Below, one piece after another: positions 1 through 8,689 of a stretch of DNA of 30,357 bases. A model generated the notes under the pieces. It had not been told where the DNA came from. It worked only from the letters and a program-made list of their open reading frames with translations, and searched no databases. Position 1 is the first letter of the stretch; each line of letters starts with the position of its first letter. The translations under genes and the position numbers were made by a program. The stretch spans positions 1-30,357 of IMG/VR virus record IMGVR_UViG_3300042868_002692; one strand, given 5' to 3'. This stretch comes from a virus.

Positions 1-74
1 TCTCTTTGTGTACAATGTCAGCAAATAGGGTTTCTGATACAAGCACCTGTGATGACAGCAAGAAGGTTTTGGTG

Positions 75-569
75 ATGGCTGGTACTAGCAGATCTGGTGG
101 GCGTAATCGTGTGCCTACTGAAGTGAAAGTGAAGCGTGGTGAATCGGTGCGTGGTGTGCCACGCAATGTTGCGCTGGCTGTTGTAAAAGATTCTGGTGCT
201 GTGCAATCGGCTGGTGTGCCTGAACCTGTTAGGGCTTTGATTGCTGGTGGTTATGGTGAAGAACTGTGGCAACGCTTGTGGGCGTTTAGTGCTGCGTGGC
301 TTAGACCAGATACAGATTTGGAACTGGTGCAGATGCTTTGTGAAATCACTGATGAAGAACAGCAGTTGCGTAAGCAGGTGCGTGAATTGGGTGATTGGCG
401 TGACCGTGTGCAGTTGCGTAATTTGGAAAAGATGAAGTTCAGCATGATGTGTTCTTTGGGTTTGACCCCTGTTGATCGTTCACGCTTGGGTGCTGTGGCT
501 GTGAAGGTTGAAACACAAATGGAAATGTTTAGAAAGTCTGTGAATGGCAAGCGTTCCAGCCAAGCCTAA
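75..569 (+). CDS. terminase small subunit, P27-like
   Basis: Binds phage DNA and directs the large subunit to the packaging start. The 164-aa protein has a basic Gly/Arg-rich N-terminus (MAGTSRSGGRNRVPT) followed by helices, and near its end the LGLTPVDRSRLG segment typical of P27-family small terminases. I chose ATG 75 because AGAAGG lies 8 nt upstream and the family usually begins with a short basic tail. Upstream in-frame starts (TTG 6, ATG 15) are possible and would add up to 23 residues. The gene overlaps the large terminase by 26 nt, and an HNH nuclease gene ends the window, so terminase would follow HNH if the ends are joined, the usual order in cos phages. Family call from motif and position. 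Confidence 0.82.
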   Translation: MAGTSRSGGRNRVPTEVKVKRGESVRGVPRNVALAVVKDSGAVQSAGVPEPVRALIAGGYGEELWQRLWAFSAAWLRPDTDLELVQMLCEITDEEQQLRKQVRELGDWRDRVQLRNLEKMKFSMMCSLGLTPVDRSRLGAVAVKVETQMEMFRKSVNGKRSSQA

Positions 570-2022
570 GCAGGCATGGAAGCCTGCGTACTGCACACCA
601 CAGCGCAGTGTGATTAGTGATGGTGATGATGTTATTGCTTTTGCAGAATATTTTTTGCGTGTCACTAAGGGTGTGCGTGCTGGTGAACCTTTGACTTTTA
701 CTGATTGGCAACAGTGGTTGTTGCGTGCGTTGCTTGAACGCAATGATGCTGGCAGGTTGCGTTACAAGCGTGCGTTGATTGGTTTGCCTAGAAAGCAAGG
801 TAAATCTTTGCTGGGTTCTGCGCTGGCGTTGTATGGGTTGTTTGCTGGTGAAGCAGGTGCTGAAGTTTATTCTGCTGCTGGTGATCGCCAGCAAGCACGC
901 ATTGTTTTTGAAGAAGCCAAACATCAGATTCAGCGTTCATCTTCTTTGATAAATGAATGCAAGGTTTACCGTGATGCTATTGAAGTACCTTCTACTGGTG
1001 CTATCTATCGTGTGCTTTCTTCTGATGGCAAACTGGCACAGGGTCTGAACCCATCACTGGTGGTGTTTGATGAACTTCATGTGCAACGCAATGATGATTT
1101 GTATGACGCTTTGACAATGGGATCTGGCGCACGCCTAGACCCATTAGTAGTTGCTATCACTACTGCTGGATTTGATCTTGAATCTTTGTGTGGGCGTTTG
1201 TATCAGTATGGCAAAAGGGTTTCTGCTGGTGAAGCCAGTGAAGATCAGTTTGGGTTTTGGTGGTGGGAAGCCAAAACAGATTGTGATATCAATGATGAAA
1301 AGCAGTGGAAGATTGCCAACCCAAATCTGGCGTTGGGGCTTTTAGATCTTGATGATATGCGTGTGTCTGCACGCCAATCTAGTGAAGCAGCCATGCGTAG
1401 GTTCAGGCTAAACCAGTGGACACGCAGCCAAGAATCTTGGCTACCTGTTGGTGCGTGGGAACAATGCACAGGTGATGCAACCATCAACGCTTATGACCCT
1501 TGCTGGGTTGGTATTGACATGGCATTGAAACATGACAGCGTAGGCATTGTGATAGCGCAGCCACATGAAGATGGGCGCATTGCTGTGCAAGCAAAAATCT
1601 TTCACCCAGATCAAGAAGCCATTGATATTCACGCTATTGAATCTCATCTGCGTGAACTGCACAATGAACTTGAAGTGCAAGAGTTTGCTTATGACCCTGC
1701 TTTCTTTCAGCGTTCAGCAGAATCACTTTATGATGATGGGTTGCCAATGGTTGAGTTTCCACAATCATCACAAAGAATGATACCTGCGTGTGGTACTGCG
1801 TATGAGTTTATCGTAGGCAAGAAGATTGTTCATGGTGGTTCACCTATGTTCACTGATCAGGTTTTGTCTGCTGCACAGCGCATGACAGAACAAGGCTGGC
1901 GTTTATCTAAGGGTAAGAGCAGAAGAAAGATTGATGCGTGCATTGCAATGTGTATGGCTATTGATCGTGCAACTAGGCGTTCAAGTAATACGCCTACACC
2001 TATGATTGCTAATGTATGGTGA
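544..2022 (+). CDS. terminase large subunit
   Basis: Packaging motor: an ATPase that pumps DNA into the prohead plus a nuclease that cuts the concatemer. In the 492-aa product the ATPase half shows a Walker A-like GLPRKQGKS at residues 80-88 and Walker B LVVFDE at about 171-176. The RNase H-like nuclease half has acidic positions at D324 (VGIDMA), D383 (AYDP) and D463 (KIDACIA). Length and motif order fit the Terminase_1 family of HK97-type phages. The start overlaps the end of the small subunit gene, suggesting coupled translation. No break or missing motif is visible. Confidence 0.95.
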   Translation: MASVPAKPKQAWKPAYCTPQRSVISDGDDVIAFAEYFLRVTKGVRAGEPLTFTDWQQWLLRALLERNDAGRLRYKRALIGLPRKQGKSLLGSALALYGLFAGEAGAEVYSAAGDRQQARIVFEEAKHQIQRSSSLINECKVYRDAIEVPSTGAIYRVLSSDGKLAQGLNPSLVVFDELHVQRNDDLYDALTMGSGARLDPLVVAITTAGFDLESLCGRLYQYGKRVSAGEASEDQFGFWWWEAKTDCDINDEKQWKIANPNLALGLLDLDDMRVSARQSSEAAMRRFRLNQWTRSQESWLPVGAWEQCTGDATINAYDPCWVGIDMALKHDSVGIVIAQPHEDGRIAVQAKIFHPDQEAIDIHAIESHLRELHNELEVQEFAYDPAFFQRSAESLYDDGLPMVEFPQSSQRMIPACGTAYEFIVGKKIVHGGSPMFTDQVLSAAQRMTEQGWRLSKGKSRRKIDACIAMCMAIDRATRRSSNTPTPMIANVW

Positions 2023-2026
2023 TGGC

Positions 2027-2161
2027 ATGAAACTGAAATTAGTTATTGCTGAAGCCATTGGTGTTCTTACTGCGTGCATTGGTGTATTTATGATCAACAT
2101 TGAATTGGGTTTGATTGCATCTGGTCTTGCAGTTGTTGCAATGATTGAAGCCAACGCATGA
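2027..2161 (+). CDS. small membrane protein between terminase and portal
   Basis: A 44-aa ORF that fills the gap between the large terminase and the portal. It begins MKLKLVIAEAIGV and is almost entirely hydrophobic, with two potential membrane segments (about residues 5-22 and 27-40) separated by an acidic turn. Its stop overlaps the portal start as ATGA, the tight coupling used throughout this genome, which supports translation. Function unknown. It could be a small membrane effector or an early holin-like protein, but nothing beyond hydrophobicity and position supports either. Confidence 0.6.
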   Translation: MKLKLVIAEAIGVLTACIGVFMINIELGLIASGLAVVAMIEANA

Positions 2162-3351
2162 CCCTGTTTAGAAAAATTGAAGCACGCCAGTTACCGTTCA
2201 GCATTGACCCCACAGGTATTACTGCTAGACCGTTGTATGGTAGTTCTGCTGGTGAAGTAGTCACGCAAGATACAGCGTTCACAAGCACTGCGATTATGTC
2301 AGCAATTACTTTGCTGGCTGATTCTGTAGCCATGATGCCCCTGTACCCATACAAAGAAGTTGGTTCACGCCTAGAGCGTTTGCCAATGCCATTGGTGTTG
2401 CGTAAGCCCAACGCTGAACAAACCATGTTTGATTTTGTGCATCAAACCATTGCCACACTTGCTGTTCATGGCACTGTGTTTATTTATGCCCCAAGAGAAG
2501 GTGGGCAACTAATAGAGATGCGCAACATTCACCCAGACAGAGTAACCATCATGCTTGATGAAAATGGTGAACGCCAATACAAAGTTACTGGAAGCAATGA
2601 TATTTATAACAGTGATGTAATCAAACAGATTGATTGGTTGCGCTTCCCTAATCAGGTGCGTGGTGTTTCACCATTGGAATCTTTGCGCCAGACCATAGGA
2701 ACATCACTGGCTATTGATCGTTTCTTAGCGCAGTTTTATGGTGATGGTGCAACGCCATCTTCAGTGCTTGAAACTGATAACAACCTTTCACCTGAAGCAG
2801 CAGAAGTTCTGCGCAACACATGGTTTGATACCCACTACAAATCACGCAAACCTGCTGTGCTTACTGGTGGCTTGAAGTGGCGCAGTGTCACTGTCAGCGC
2901 ATCAGACATGGACACCATCAACCACAGAGAAGCAATCGTGCGTGATATCGCTAGGGCTTATCGCATTCCATTGCATATGATCAATGGCAGTGGTGGCGAC
3001 AGCCAGACCTATCAAAATGTTGAATCAGCAGGTATCAACTTTCTGCGCCATACGCTGATGCCATATTGCAAACGCCTAGAAGATTGCATCAGTGAACTAC
3101 TGCCACCACTAGAAAAAGTGCGTTTTGATACAAACGAAATTGCAAGAGCAGACCAACTAACAAGGGTGCGTGCGCAACAAACCATGATTATGTCTGGAAC
3201 TTTGACACCTAATGAAGCACGCCAGATTGAAGGCAGAGAACCCTATGAAGGTGGCGATCAGTTTATTCTTGGCATTGCTGGCGCACCTGTTGCTGGTGTT
3301 GAAGGTGGCGATCTACCAACATTGGGTACTGATGGGCAGACAGCGATATGA
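2158..3351 (+). CDS. portal protein, HK97 family
   Basis: Forms the dodecameric ring at the unique head vertex through which DNA enters and to which the neck attaches. The 397-aa product contains hallmark HK97-type portal stretches: an N-terminal segment on multiple self-contacts (STAIMSAITLLADSVAMMPL), the central LRFPNQVRGVSPLESLRQTIG, the tunnel-region FYGDGATPSSVLETD, and a C-terminal region with AYRIPLHMING and QTYQNVESAGINFLRHTLMP. It sits between terminase and protease as in HK97. Start ATG 2158 overlaps the upstream small gene by 4 nt; the stop overlaps the next start (3348). Confidence 0.95.
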   Translation: MTLFRKIEARQLPFSIDPTGITARPLYGSSAGEVVTQDTAFTSTAIMSAITLLADSVAMMPLYPYKEVGSRLERLPMPLVLRKPNAEQTMFDFVHQTIATLAVHGTVFIYAPREGGQLIEMRNIHPDRVTIMLDENGERQYKVTGSNDIYNSDVIKQIDWLRFPNQVRGVSPLESLRQTIGTSLAIDRFLAQFYGDGATPSSVLETDNNLSPEAAEVLRNTWFDTHYKSRKPAVLTGGLKWRSVTVSASDMDTINHREAIVRDIARAYRIPLHMINGSGGDSQTYQNVESAGINFLRHTLMPYCKRLEDCISELLPPLEKVRFDTNEIARADQLTRVRAQQTMIMSGTLTPNEARQIEGREPYEGGDQFILGIAGAPVAGVEGGDLPTLGTDGQTAI

Positions 3352-3611
3352 AATCAAGCCAAGTCACAGTAACTGATGTTGCAACTTTGCTTGTGGCAGC
3401 AGACAATCAAACTAGAACTGTTTATATTCACAACAGAACAAATGAAGTGTTATTTATTGGCAACAGTGCAGTGACAACTTCAAATGGTTTGGACATAGCA
3501 AAACACAGCGCACCAATCACAATATTTGTACCGTTCAATGAAACCATTTTTGGTATTGCTGAATCAGGTAAAAGTATTGATGTGCGCATCTTGACACCCA
3601 ATCCAGATTAG
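3348..3611 (+). CDS. small beta-rich virion-region protein, unknown
   Basis: An 87-aa product between portal and protease, overlapping the portal stop by 4 nt (ATGA). The sequence alternates hydrophobic and polar residues (TVYIHNRTNEVLFIGN, ITIFVPFNETIFGI), suggesting a beta sandwich. No membrane segment or signal peptide. Position suggests a structural or head-decoration role, but I do not recognise the family. Confidence 0.65.
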   Translation: MKSSQVTVTDVATLLVAADNQTRTVYIHNRTNEVLFIGNSAVTTSNGLDIAKHSAPITIFVPFNETIFGIAESGKSIDVRILTPNPD

Positions 3612-3619
3612 GAAAGATA

Positions 3620-4987
3620 ATGCCCTACTACATAAGTGATACCCAATCAGATTGTTCAGGCTGGGCAACCATCAAAGCAGACACACCAGAATCAACACCT
3701 GAAACAATTGGTTGCCATCAAATAAAAGAAGATGCCATTGATCAGATGATTGCTGTTTCATTGTCTGAAGATGTTGAACCTATGGGTGATTGGGCAACAC
3801 GCTTGCTTATGTCAGATACAGAACTGATTAGTGATGATGATGAAGAAGAAATGGTTGAACCACCTGAAATGAATCAGGCAGAAGAATCACCAATCATGAT
3901 GGCTTTGGCGCAGGCATATGAAGCAGTGAAAAGCATTCTTGAAGAAATCACTGAAAAGATGATGGAACTTCACCAGCCTGTTGAAGAAGAACTGGTTGAA
4001 GAAGTTGAAATTGATTCCAGAGAACAAAGACAGATTGACCTATCAGCACCACAGTTTATGCGTGACAATGCAGAACAAGGTTTGAAGTATCACGCTGAAG
4101 GTTTATCTGGTGATGGCTTGTTGCCACAGACCGTTGAAGATGCACGCAAAATGGCTGATGGTGAAATTACCCCTGATAAATGGCGCAAAATTGCTGCGTG
4201 GATAGCACGACATATGGTGGACTTAGAAGCAGCAGATGGTGAAATCACAGCAGGTGTTGTGGCACATCTTCTGTGGGGTAGTGGATCTACTAAGAAAGAA
4301 GCACAAAGAACTATGGATTACGCACAAAACATTGTTGATCAACTTGATGCTGAACTTGAAGAAGAACGCAGTGAATCACCAGTAGTTGAACACAGGTGGG
4401 TGGCTGTTGATAAAGGCACACGCAGTATTGCTTTTACTAATCTTGAATTGCGTGCAATGGCTGATGGTGAAGATGATTGGACAGTGCGTGGCTATGCAGC
4501 CGTGTTTGATTCCCCATCAGAGCCACTGCCATTCACTGAATATGTAAAGCGTGGCGCATTCAAGAAAACTATAAAAGATCGTTCTGATGTGCGTTTGCTT
4601 ATAGATCACACTGGTGTGCCATTGGCACGCACCAAATCAGGCACGCTTACCTTGACAGAAGATGACAAAGGTTTATTTATGGAAGCACGCCTAGACCCAG
4701 CAAACCCTGATGCAGTAAAGATACGCAGCGCATTGAAGCGTGGCGATCTATCGCAAATGTCTTTTGCTTTTGAAACCATCAAAGATTCATGGAATGCTGA
4801 ACGCACAGTGCGTGAACTAAAAGAAGTGCGCCTACATGATGTCAGCATTGTTACATATCCTGCATATGAAGAAACCAGTGCAGAAATGCGCAATCAGCAA
4901 ATAACTGATACAACAGTTGCTATTGTGCAATCAGTTTCGCTACGCAAAGCGCAAGTTTTGCTGGCAAAAACAAGAGCCGTAAAGTAG
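3620..4987 (+). CDS. head maturation protease with extra N-terminal domain
   Basis: Serine protease that cleaves the capsid delta domain during prohead maturation. The HK97 prohead protease domain occupies about residues 275-425: DDWTVRGYAAVFDSP at its start, the catalytic-type His at H330 (LLIDHTGVPLA), the Ser region GDLSQMSFAF (S378 or S381) and VSIVTYPAYEET. At 455 aa it is roughly twice a minimal family member. The extra N-terminus holds an acidic linker (about 50-135) and a separate helical domain (about 145-245, with KWRKIAAWIARHMVDLEA and GVVAHLLWGSGS) that resembles a domain of unknown function seen fused to phage proteases or XkdF-like proteins. GAAAG lies just before the start, and the gene directly precedes the capsid gene. 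Confidence 0.88.
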   Translation: MPYYISDTQSDCSGWATIKADTPESTPETIGCHQIKEDAIDQMIAVSLSEDVEPMGDWATRLLMSDTELISDDDEEEMVEPPEMNQAEESPIMMALAQAYEAVKSILEEITEKMMELHQPVEEELVEEVEIDSREQRQIDLSAPQFMRDNAEQGLKYHAEGLSGDGLLPQTVEDARKMADGEITPDKWRKIAAWIARHMVDLEAADGEITAGVVAHLLWGSGSTKKEAQRTMDYAQNIVDQLDAELEEERSESPVVEHRWVAVDKGTRSIAFTNLELRAMADGEDDWTVRGYAAVFDSPSEPLPFTEYVKRGAFKKTIKDRSDVRLLIDHTGVPLARTKSGTLTLTEDDKGLFMEARLDPANPDAVKIRSALKRGDLSQMSFAFETIKDSWNAERTVRELKEVRLHDVSIVTYPAYEETSAEMRNQQITDTTVAIVQSVSLRKAQVLLAKTRAVK

Positions 4988-5044
4988 CCACACGCTGTCT
5001 TTGACACTCACTAAAAATGAAAACCCCTATCAAAAGGATTCAAA

Positions 5045-6346
5045 ATGTCATATTCAGATAAGTTGATTGAAAAGCGTGATGCACATCTTGCCAGCGCACA
5101 GACAATCGTTGAAGCAGCAGAAGCAGAAGTGCGTGAACTGACCCCAGATGAAGATGCTGAAATTGCAGTTGCACTGCGTTCAGCATCAGAACTTGATGAT
5201 CAAATCTCACAGCACAAAGATCTTGAAGCACGCAACGCAAAAGCAGCAGAAATGCGCACGCAGGCTGGGCTTACTGCACCAGCAGTTGTGCGTTCAGAAG
5301 CACGCACATACAGCCGTGACAATCGTTCTGCATCATTCTTGGGTGATGCGTTTGCTGCACAGTTCAATGGTGACTATCAAGCCAAAGAGCGTCTTGCACG
5401 CCACATGAATGAAGAGCGTGTAGAACGCCGTGATGTAACTTCAGCAAACTTTGCTGGGCTTATCGTGCCACAGTTCTTGACTGAACTTGCAGCACCACTG
5501 GCTAGGGCTGGTCGCCCTGTTGCAGATATTGCACGCAAGCACCAGTTGCCAGCATCAGGTTTGACAATCAGCATCAGCCGTGTAACCACAGGTTCAAGCA
5601 CAGCAGCACAATCTGAAGGTGCAGCAGTATCTGAAACAAACATGGACGATACAAAGTTGGACATCACAGTTCAGACCATTGCAGGTCAGCAAACAGTTTC
5701 ACGCCAAGCCTTAGAGCGTGGCACAGGTGTTGATGGTTTGGTAATGAATGACTTGATCTTGTCATACCACACCACCCTTGATGCTTCTGTTGTTACTTCA
5801 TTGACTAACGCAGTAACACAAGTTGTTACTTTCACTGACTCTTCACCCACAGTTGGTGAGTTGTATCCAAAGTTGCTTGATTGCGTACAGCGCATTCAAA
5901 CCAACTACTTTGGTGGACCCAATGTGATGATCATGCACCCACGCCGTTTGGCTTTTATCCTTGCAGCATTAGATGACACAAAACGCCCACTGGCAGTACC
6001 AACCATGAATGGCGCAATGAACGCCATTGCTGTTGGTGATGGTTCAGTTGTGTATGGCAACAGTGGTTACAGCATTGCTGGCTTGCCAGTGGTAACTGAT
6101 GCCAATGTGATCACCACAAATGGTGCAGGTTCAAATGAAGATGTGATCATCATTGGAAACACGCAAGAACTTCACCTGTGGGAAGAAGGCGATGGTGCGC
6201 CAATGTACCTACGCTTTGATCAGCCAAAGGCTGCTGAACTTGATGTTCTTGCAGTTGTCTATGGTTACAGTGCTTTCACTGCTGCACGCTATCCAAACGC
6301 TTCTGCTTTGGTAGGTGGCACAGGATTGGTCACACCAACCTTCTAA
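5045..6346 (+). CDS. major capsid protein, HK97 fold
   Basis: Main shell subunit (433 aa as translated). Residues 1 to about 75 are charged and helical (EKRDAHLASAQTIVEAAEAE), typical of the delta/scaffold domain removed by the maturation protease. From about 130 the HK97 core follows (ANFAGLIVPQFLTELAAPLARAG, then the P-domain with MIMHPRRLAFILAALDD and the C-terminal LRFDQPKAAELDVLAVVYGYSAF). A clear AAAGGA ribosome binding site lies 6 nt before ATG 5045, stronger than at most genes here, which fits high expression. The 57-nt gap before it is the longest in the head region. Confidence 0.95.
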   Translation: MSYSDKLIEKRDAHLASAQTIVEAAEAEVRELTPDEDAEIAVALRSASELDDQISQHKDLEARNAKAAEMRTQAGLTAPAVVRSEARTYSRDNRSASFLGDAFAAQFNGDYQAKERLARHMNEERVERRDVTSANFAGLIVPQFLTELAAPLARAGRPVADIARKHQLPASGLTISISRVTTGSSTAAQSEGAAVSETNMDDTKLDITVQTIAGQQTVSRQALERGTGVDGLVMNDLILSYHTTLDASVVTSLTNAVTQVVTFTDSSPTVGELYPKLLDCVQRIQTNYFGGPNVMIMHPRRLAFILAALDDTKRPLAVPTMNGAMNAIAVGDGSVVYGNSGYSIAGLPVVTDANVITTNGAGSNEDVIIIGNTQELHLWEEGDGAPMYLRFDQPKAAELDVLAVVYGYSAFTAARYPNASALVGGTGLVTPTF

Positions 6347-6364
6347 CCCCAACAACCAGTTGAT

Positions 6365-6400
6365 GCTGGTGGGTTTCGCTAGACACGGTAGCCCACCAGC
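6365..6400 (+). other. hairpin after the major capsid gene
   Basis: Perfect 9-bp inverted repeat GCTGGTGGG (6365-6373) and CCCACCAGC (6392-6400) with an 18-nt loop, placed 18 nt after the capsid stop. There is no T tract, so it is not a clear intrinsic terminator. It may stabilise or process the capsid mRNA, or partly attenuate downstream transcription. Confidence 0.6.
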
Positions 6401-6422
6401 ACAGCACTGGAAGATTGAAAAG

Positions 6423-6632
6423 ATGAATCAACCAATTATTGAAGCACTACTTGTAGAGCGTGCAGGGTATGTCAATCGTAAATTGGCTGACCGTGTGAAG
6501 CAGATTGATGATCAACTTGCGCACTATGGGTACACAGCCAAGCGTGCAAGCGCACCTGTTGAAACAGCAACTGCTGAACCTGTTGTTGAAATGGCTGCAA
6601 AGCCTGCAACTAGGAAGCGTGCAAGCAACTAA
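6423..6632 (+). CDS. small head-tail region protein, unknown
   Basis: A 69-aa product starting MNQPIIEALLVERAGY, with an N-terminal helical part (VNRKLADRVKQIDDQLAHYG) and a low-complexity, Ala/Val/Glu-rich basic tail ending TRKRASN. The ATG at 6423 has GGAAG upstream (spacing 9); a longer reading from 6315 would overlap the capsid C-terminus and translate the hairpin, so I prefer the shorter form. Small proteins of this kind are common between capsid and adaptor genes in actinophages, but the role is unknown. Confidence 0.65.
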   Translation: MNQPIIEALLVERAGYVNRKLADRVKQIDDQLAHYGYTAKRASAPVETATAEPVVEMAAKPATRKRASN

Positions 6633-6634
6633 CA

Positions 6635-7228
6635 ATGGCTATCACCAATGGGTATGCAACACTGGCTGAAGTAAAATCAGCGTTGCGCCTAACAGATAAT
6701 GCAGATGATGCGCTGATTGAACAGGCTATTGAAGGTGCTTCTAGGCGCATTGATGGTTACTGCAACAGATGGTTTTACAAGACCAACGCAACAGCAGTGA
6801 AGTTGTACCCTGCAACGCTGTATCAAGTTGGCACAGATGATATTGCTACTTCATCAATCACACTAAAAATTGATAGTGCTTCTGATGGAACCTTTGCTAC
6901 AACATGGACACAGAACCAGCAGTACCAGATTGAACCTTTGAACGCAGTGATTACTGGCAACCCCTATAGGCGCATTGTGGCTATCAATGGCTACCAGTTC
7001 CCTATTGCTATTGATAAGCCACTGGTGCAGGTCACAGCGCAGTGGGGCTGGAATGCAGTACCTAGTGACATCAAGCAGGCTTGCATTCTTTTATCTATCA
7101 GGGGCTTTGCCAGATTGAACGCAGCGTTGGGTGTTGTCGGCTTTGCTGATATGGCTGTGCAGGTGCGTGCTGTAGATCCTGATGTGCGTGATCTTTTGCA
7201 TACATACAAACTTGAAGTAGTTGCCTGA
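6635..7228 (+). CDS. head-tail connector (adaptor) protein
   Basis: Predicted ring protein docking under the portal, like HK97 gp6 or SPP1 gp15. The 197-aa product begins MAITNGYATLAEVKSALRLTDNADD and continues ALIEQAIEGASRRIDGYCNR, the typical N-terminal helical pattern of the gp6-like connector family. The central part is beta-rich with VAQWGWNAVPSDIKQACILLS, also characteristic. It begins 2 nt after the previous stop, and its stop overlaps the next ATG. Confidence 0.85.
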   Translation: MAITNGYATLAEVKSALRLTDNADDALIEQAIEGASRRIDGYCNRWFYKTNATAVKLYPATLYQVGTDDIATSSITLKIDSASDGTFATTWTQNQQYQIEPLNAVITGNPYRRIVAINGYQFPIAIDKPLVQVTAQWGWNAVPSDIKQACILLSIRGFARLNAALGVVGFADMAVQVRAVDPDVRDLLHTYKLEVVA

Positions 7229-7641
7229 TGGCTACCGTTGGTGCAGTGGCTGCTGGTCTGAAGGCACGCTTGGCTACTGTGTCAGGATTGCGCACAACCA
7301 GTTATCAGCCTGAACAATTGAACCCACCATTTGCCTACCCAGCATTGAACAGCGTTACTTATAACAGGACTATGGGTGGTGGCAATTCAGTATCAACAAT
7401 GGATTTTACCTGTCATGTTGTTGTGGGTCGCTGGGTTGATCGTGTCGCTAACGCAAACCTTGATGCTTACCTTTCACCTAATGGTGCATCATCAATCAAA
7501 CTTGCGCTTGAAGGTGACAAAACATTGGGTGGTGCGTGCAGTGATTTAGTTGTAAATAGTTCTGCAAACATCAGCGCACTAGAACAAGATGATGCAGAAT
7601 ACTTGCAGATCAGTTTTCAAGTAACTGTGTACACACAGTAG
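7228..7641 (+). CDS. tail terminator / head-tail joining protein candidate
   Basis: A 137-aa product placed between the adaptor and the major tail genes, where the tail terminator or stopper is expected. The N-terminus (VGAVAAGLKARLATVSGLRT) and the C-terminal ISFQVTVYTQ fit the alpha/beta pattern of gpU/tail-completion proteins: one starting helix, then strands, with a final strand in the last ten residues. Starts by overlapping the adaptor stop (TGATG). The exact role, stopper or terminator, is not resolved by sequence. Confidence 0.65.
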   Translation: MATVGAVAAGLKARLATVSGLRTTSYQPEQLNPPFAYPALNSVTYNRTMGGGNSVSTMDFTCHVVVGRWVDRVANANLDAYLSPNGASSIKLALEGDKTLGGACSDLVVNSSANISALEQDDAEYLQISFQVTVYTQ

Positions 7642-7653
7642 GAAGAAAGAAAC

Positions 7654-7821
7654 ATGACAACATATAAAATTGTTAGTGATAACTGCACACTTGGCAAAGT
7701 GGGTGCAACAGTCACTGAATCAGAACTAGAAGGTCTAAACTTACAAGCGTTGCTTGATGGTGGACACCTAGAAGCAGTTGGTGTAAAAGCCAAATCACAA
7801 ACACAATTGGAAGGTGAATAG
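7654..7821 (+). CDS. small protein upstream of major tail genes
   Basis: A 55-aa ORF, MTTYKIVSDNCTLGKVG and onward, containing the pattern ESELEGLNLQALLDGGHLEAV. Short proteins with an E-L-x-x-L-N-x-x-A-L-x-x-G-G-H-L motif often sit beside head or tail genes in actinophages. GGAAGAAAG precedes ATG 7654 by 4 nt, and the stop is 2 nt before the first major tail gene. Probably a minor structural or connector component; function not known. Confidence 0.65.
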   Translation: MTTYKIVSDNCTLGKVGATVTESELEGLNLQALLDGGHLEAVGVKAKSQTQLEGE

Positions 7822-7823
7822 TC

Positions 7824-8231
7824 ATGGCTGTTCTTGCTCTTACTGATGCCAGCATCACAATCAATAGCGTTTCATTAGGGAATAGAGCCAATAGCGTTTC
7901 TATCAATTATGAAATTGATTCTTTGGAATCAACAGCGTTTGGTTCTTCTGGGCATTCATTTGTTGGTGGTTTGCAAAACCTGTCAGTTGAAATTGCGTTG
8001 ATGCAAGACTTTGCAGCATCAAATGTTGAAGCAACTGTTTATGGTCTTGTTGGCACAACAACAACACTTGTTATCAAACCAACTTCATCTGCTGTTGGCG
8101 CAACAAATCCTTCTTACACAATCACTGGTGCATACTTAGCAGCACACACACCTGTTGCTGGTGCTGTTGGTGAATTGGCTATGACAACGCTTAGTTTTAC
8201 TGGTGGATCTATTGCAAAGGCTGTTGCATAG
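7824..8231 (+). CDS. major tail protein, copy 1
   Basis: Predicted tail tube subunit. The 135-aa protein starts MAVLALTDASITIN and has the beta-rich pattern of tail tube proteins: ANSVSINYEIDSLESTAFG, then GGLQNLSVEIALMQDF, and a C-terminal strand pair ending LSFTGGSIAKAVA. It is clearly paralogous to the next gene. The ends (MAVLALTDA, AHTPVAGAVGELAMTTL) are nearly identical and the middle differs. No SD is obvious; the start lies 2 nt after the preceding stop, in the context TAGTCATGGCTGTTCT, which is repeated at copy 2. Confidence 0.82.
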   Translation: MAVLALTDASITINSVSLGNRANSVSINYEIDSLESTAFGSSGHSFVGGLQNLSVEIALMQDFAASNVEATVYGLVGTTTTLVIKPTSSAVGATNPSYTITGAYLAAHTPVAGAVGELAMTTLSFTGGSIAKAVA

Positions 8232-8233
8232 TC

Positions 8234-8668
8234 ATGGCTGTTCTCGCACTAACAGATGCAGTAATCACTATTGCTGGTACAGCAGTACAAACAAAAGCAA
8301 ATAGTGTTTCATTGAATTATGAAGTTGATTCAATTGAAGTAACAGCGTTTGGTGATACAGGACATAAGTTCGCTGGTGGTTTGCAAAATGTGTCAATTGA
8401 AATTGCGTTGATGCAAGATTTTGCTACAACGATTCCATCAGGATCACCAACAACAAGTGTTGAAGCGTTGATCTATCCATTGGTGGGTACAACTACCACT
8501 GTGACGATAAAGCCAACAAACGCTACTGTTTCTGGTACTTGCCCACTTTATACAGTAAGTGGCACATTCTTATCAGCGCATACACCAGTGGCAGGTGCTG
8601 TTGGTGAATTAGCAATGACCACACTTAGTTTCACTGGTGGATCTGTAGTAAAAACTACTAGCCCATAA
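8234..8668 (+). CDS. major tail protein, copy 2 (tandem paralogue)
   Basis: A 144-aa paralogue of the preceding gene, 2 nt downstream. The same blocks align in order: MAVLALTDA, ANSVSLNYEVDS, GGLQNVSIEIALMQDF, LVGTTTTVTIKPT and AHTPVAGAVGELAMTTL. It carries a short insertion around IPSGSPTTS. Which copy forms the tube, or whether both co-assemble or the second caps or decorates, cannot be told from sequence. Position just before the tail chaperone suits a tube protein. Confidence 0.82.
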   Translation: MAVLALTDAVITIAGTAVQTKANSVSLNYEVDSIEVTAFGDTGHKFAGGLQNVSIEIALMQDFATTIPSGSPTTSVEALIYPLVGTTTTVTIKPTNATVSGTCPLYTVSGTFLSAHTPVAGAVGELAMTTLSFTGGSVVKTTSP

Positions 8669-8689
8669 ATAAAAGAAAGACAGCATCAA

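Noticed and set aside
4990-5044. TTGACA-like promoter before the capsid gene
   Set aside because: TTGACA is present but no acceptable -10 lies 16-19 nt downstream.
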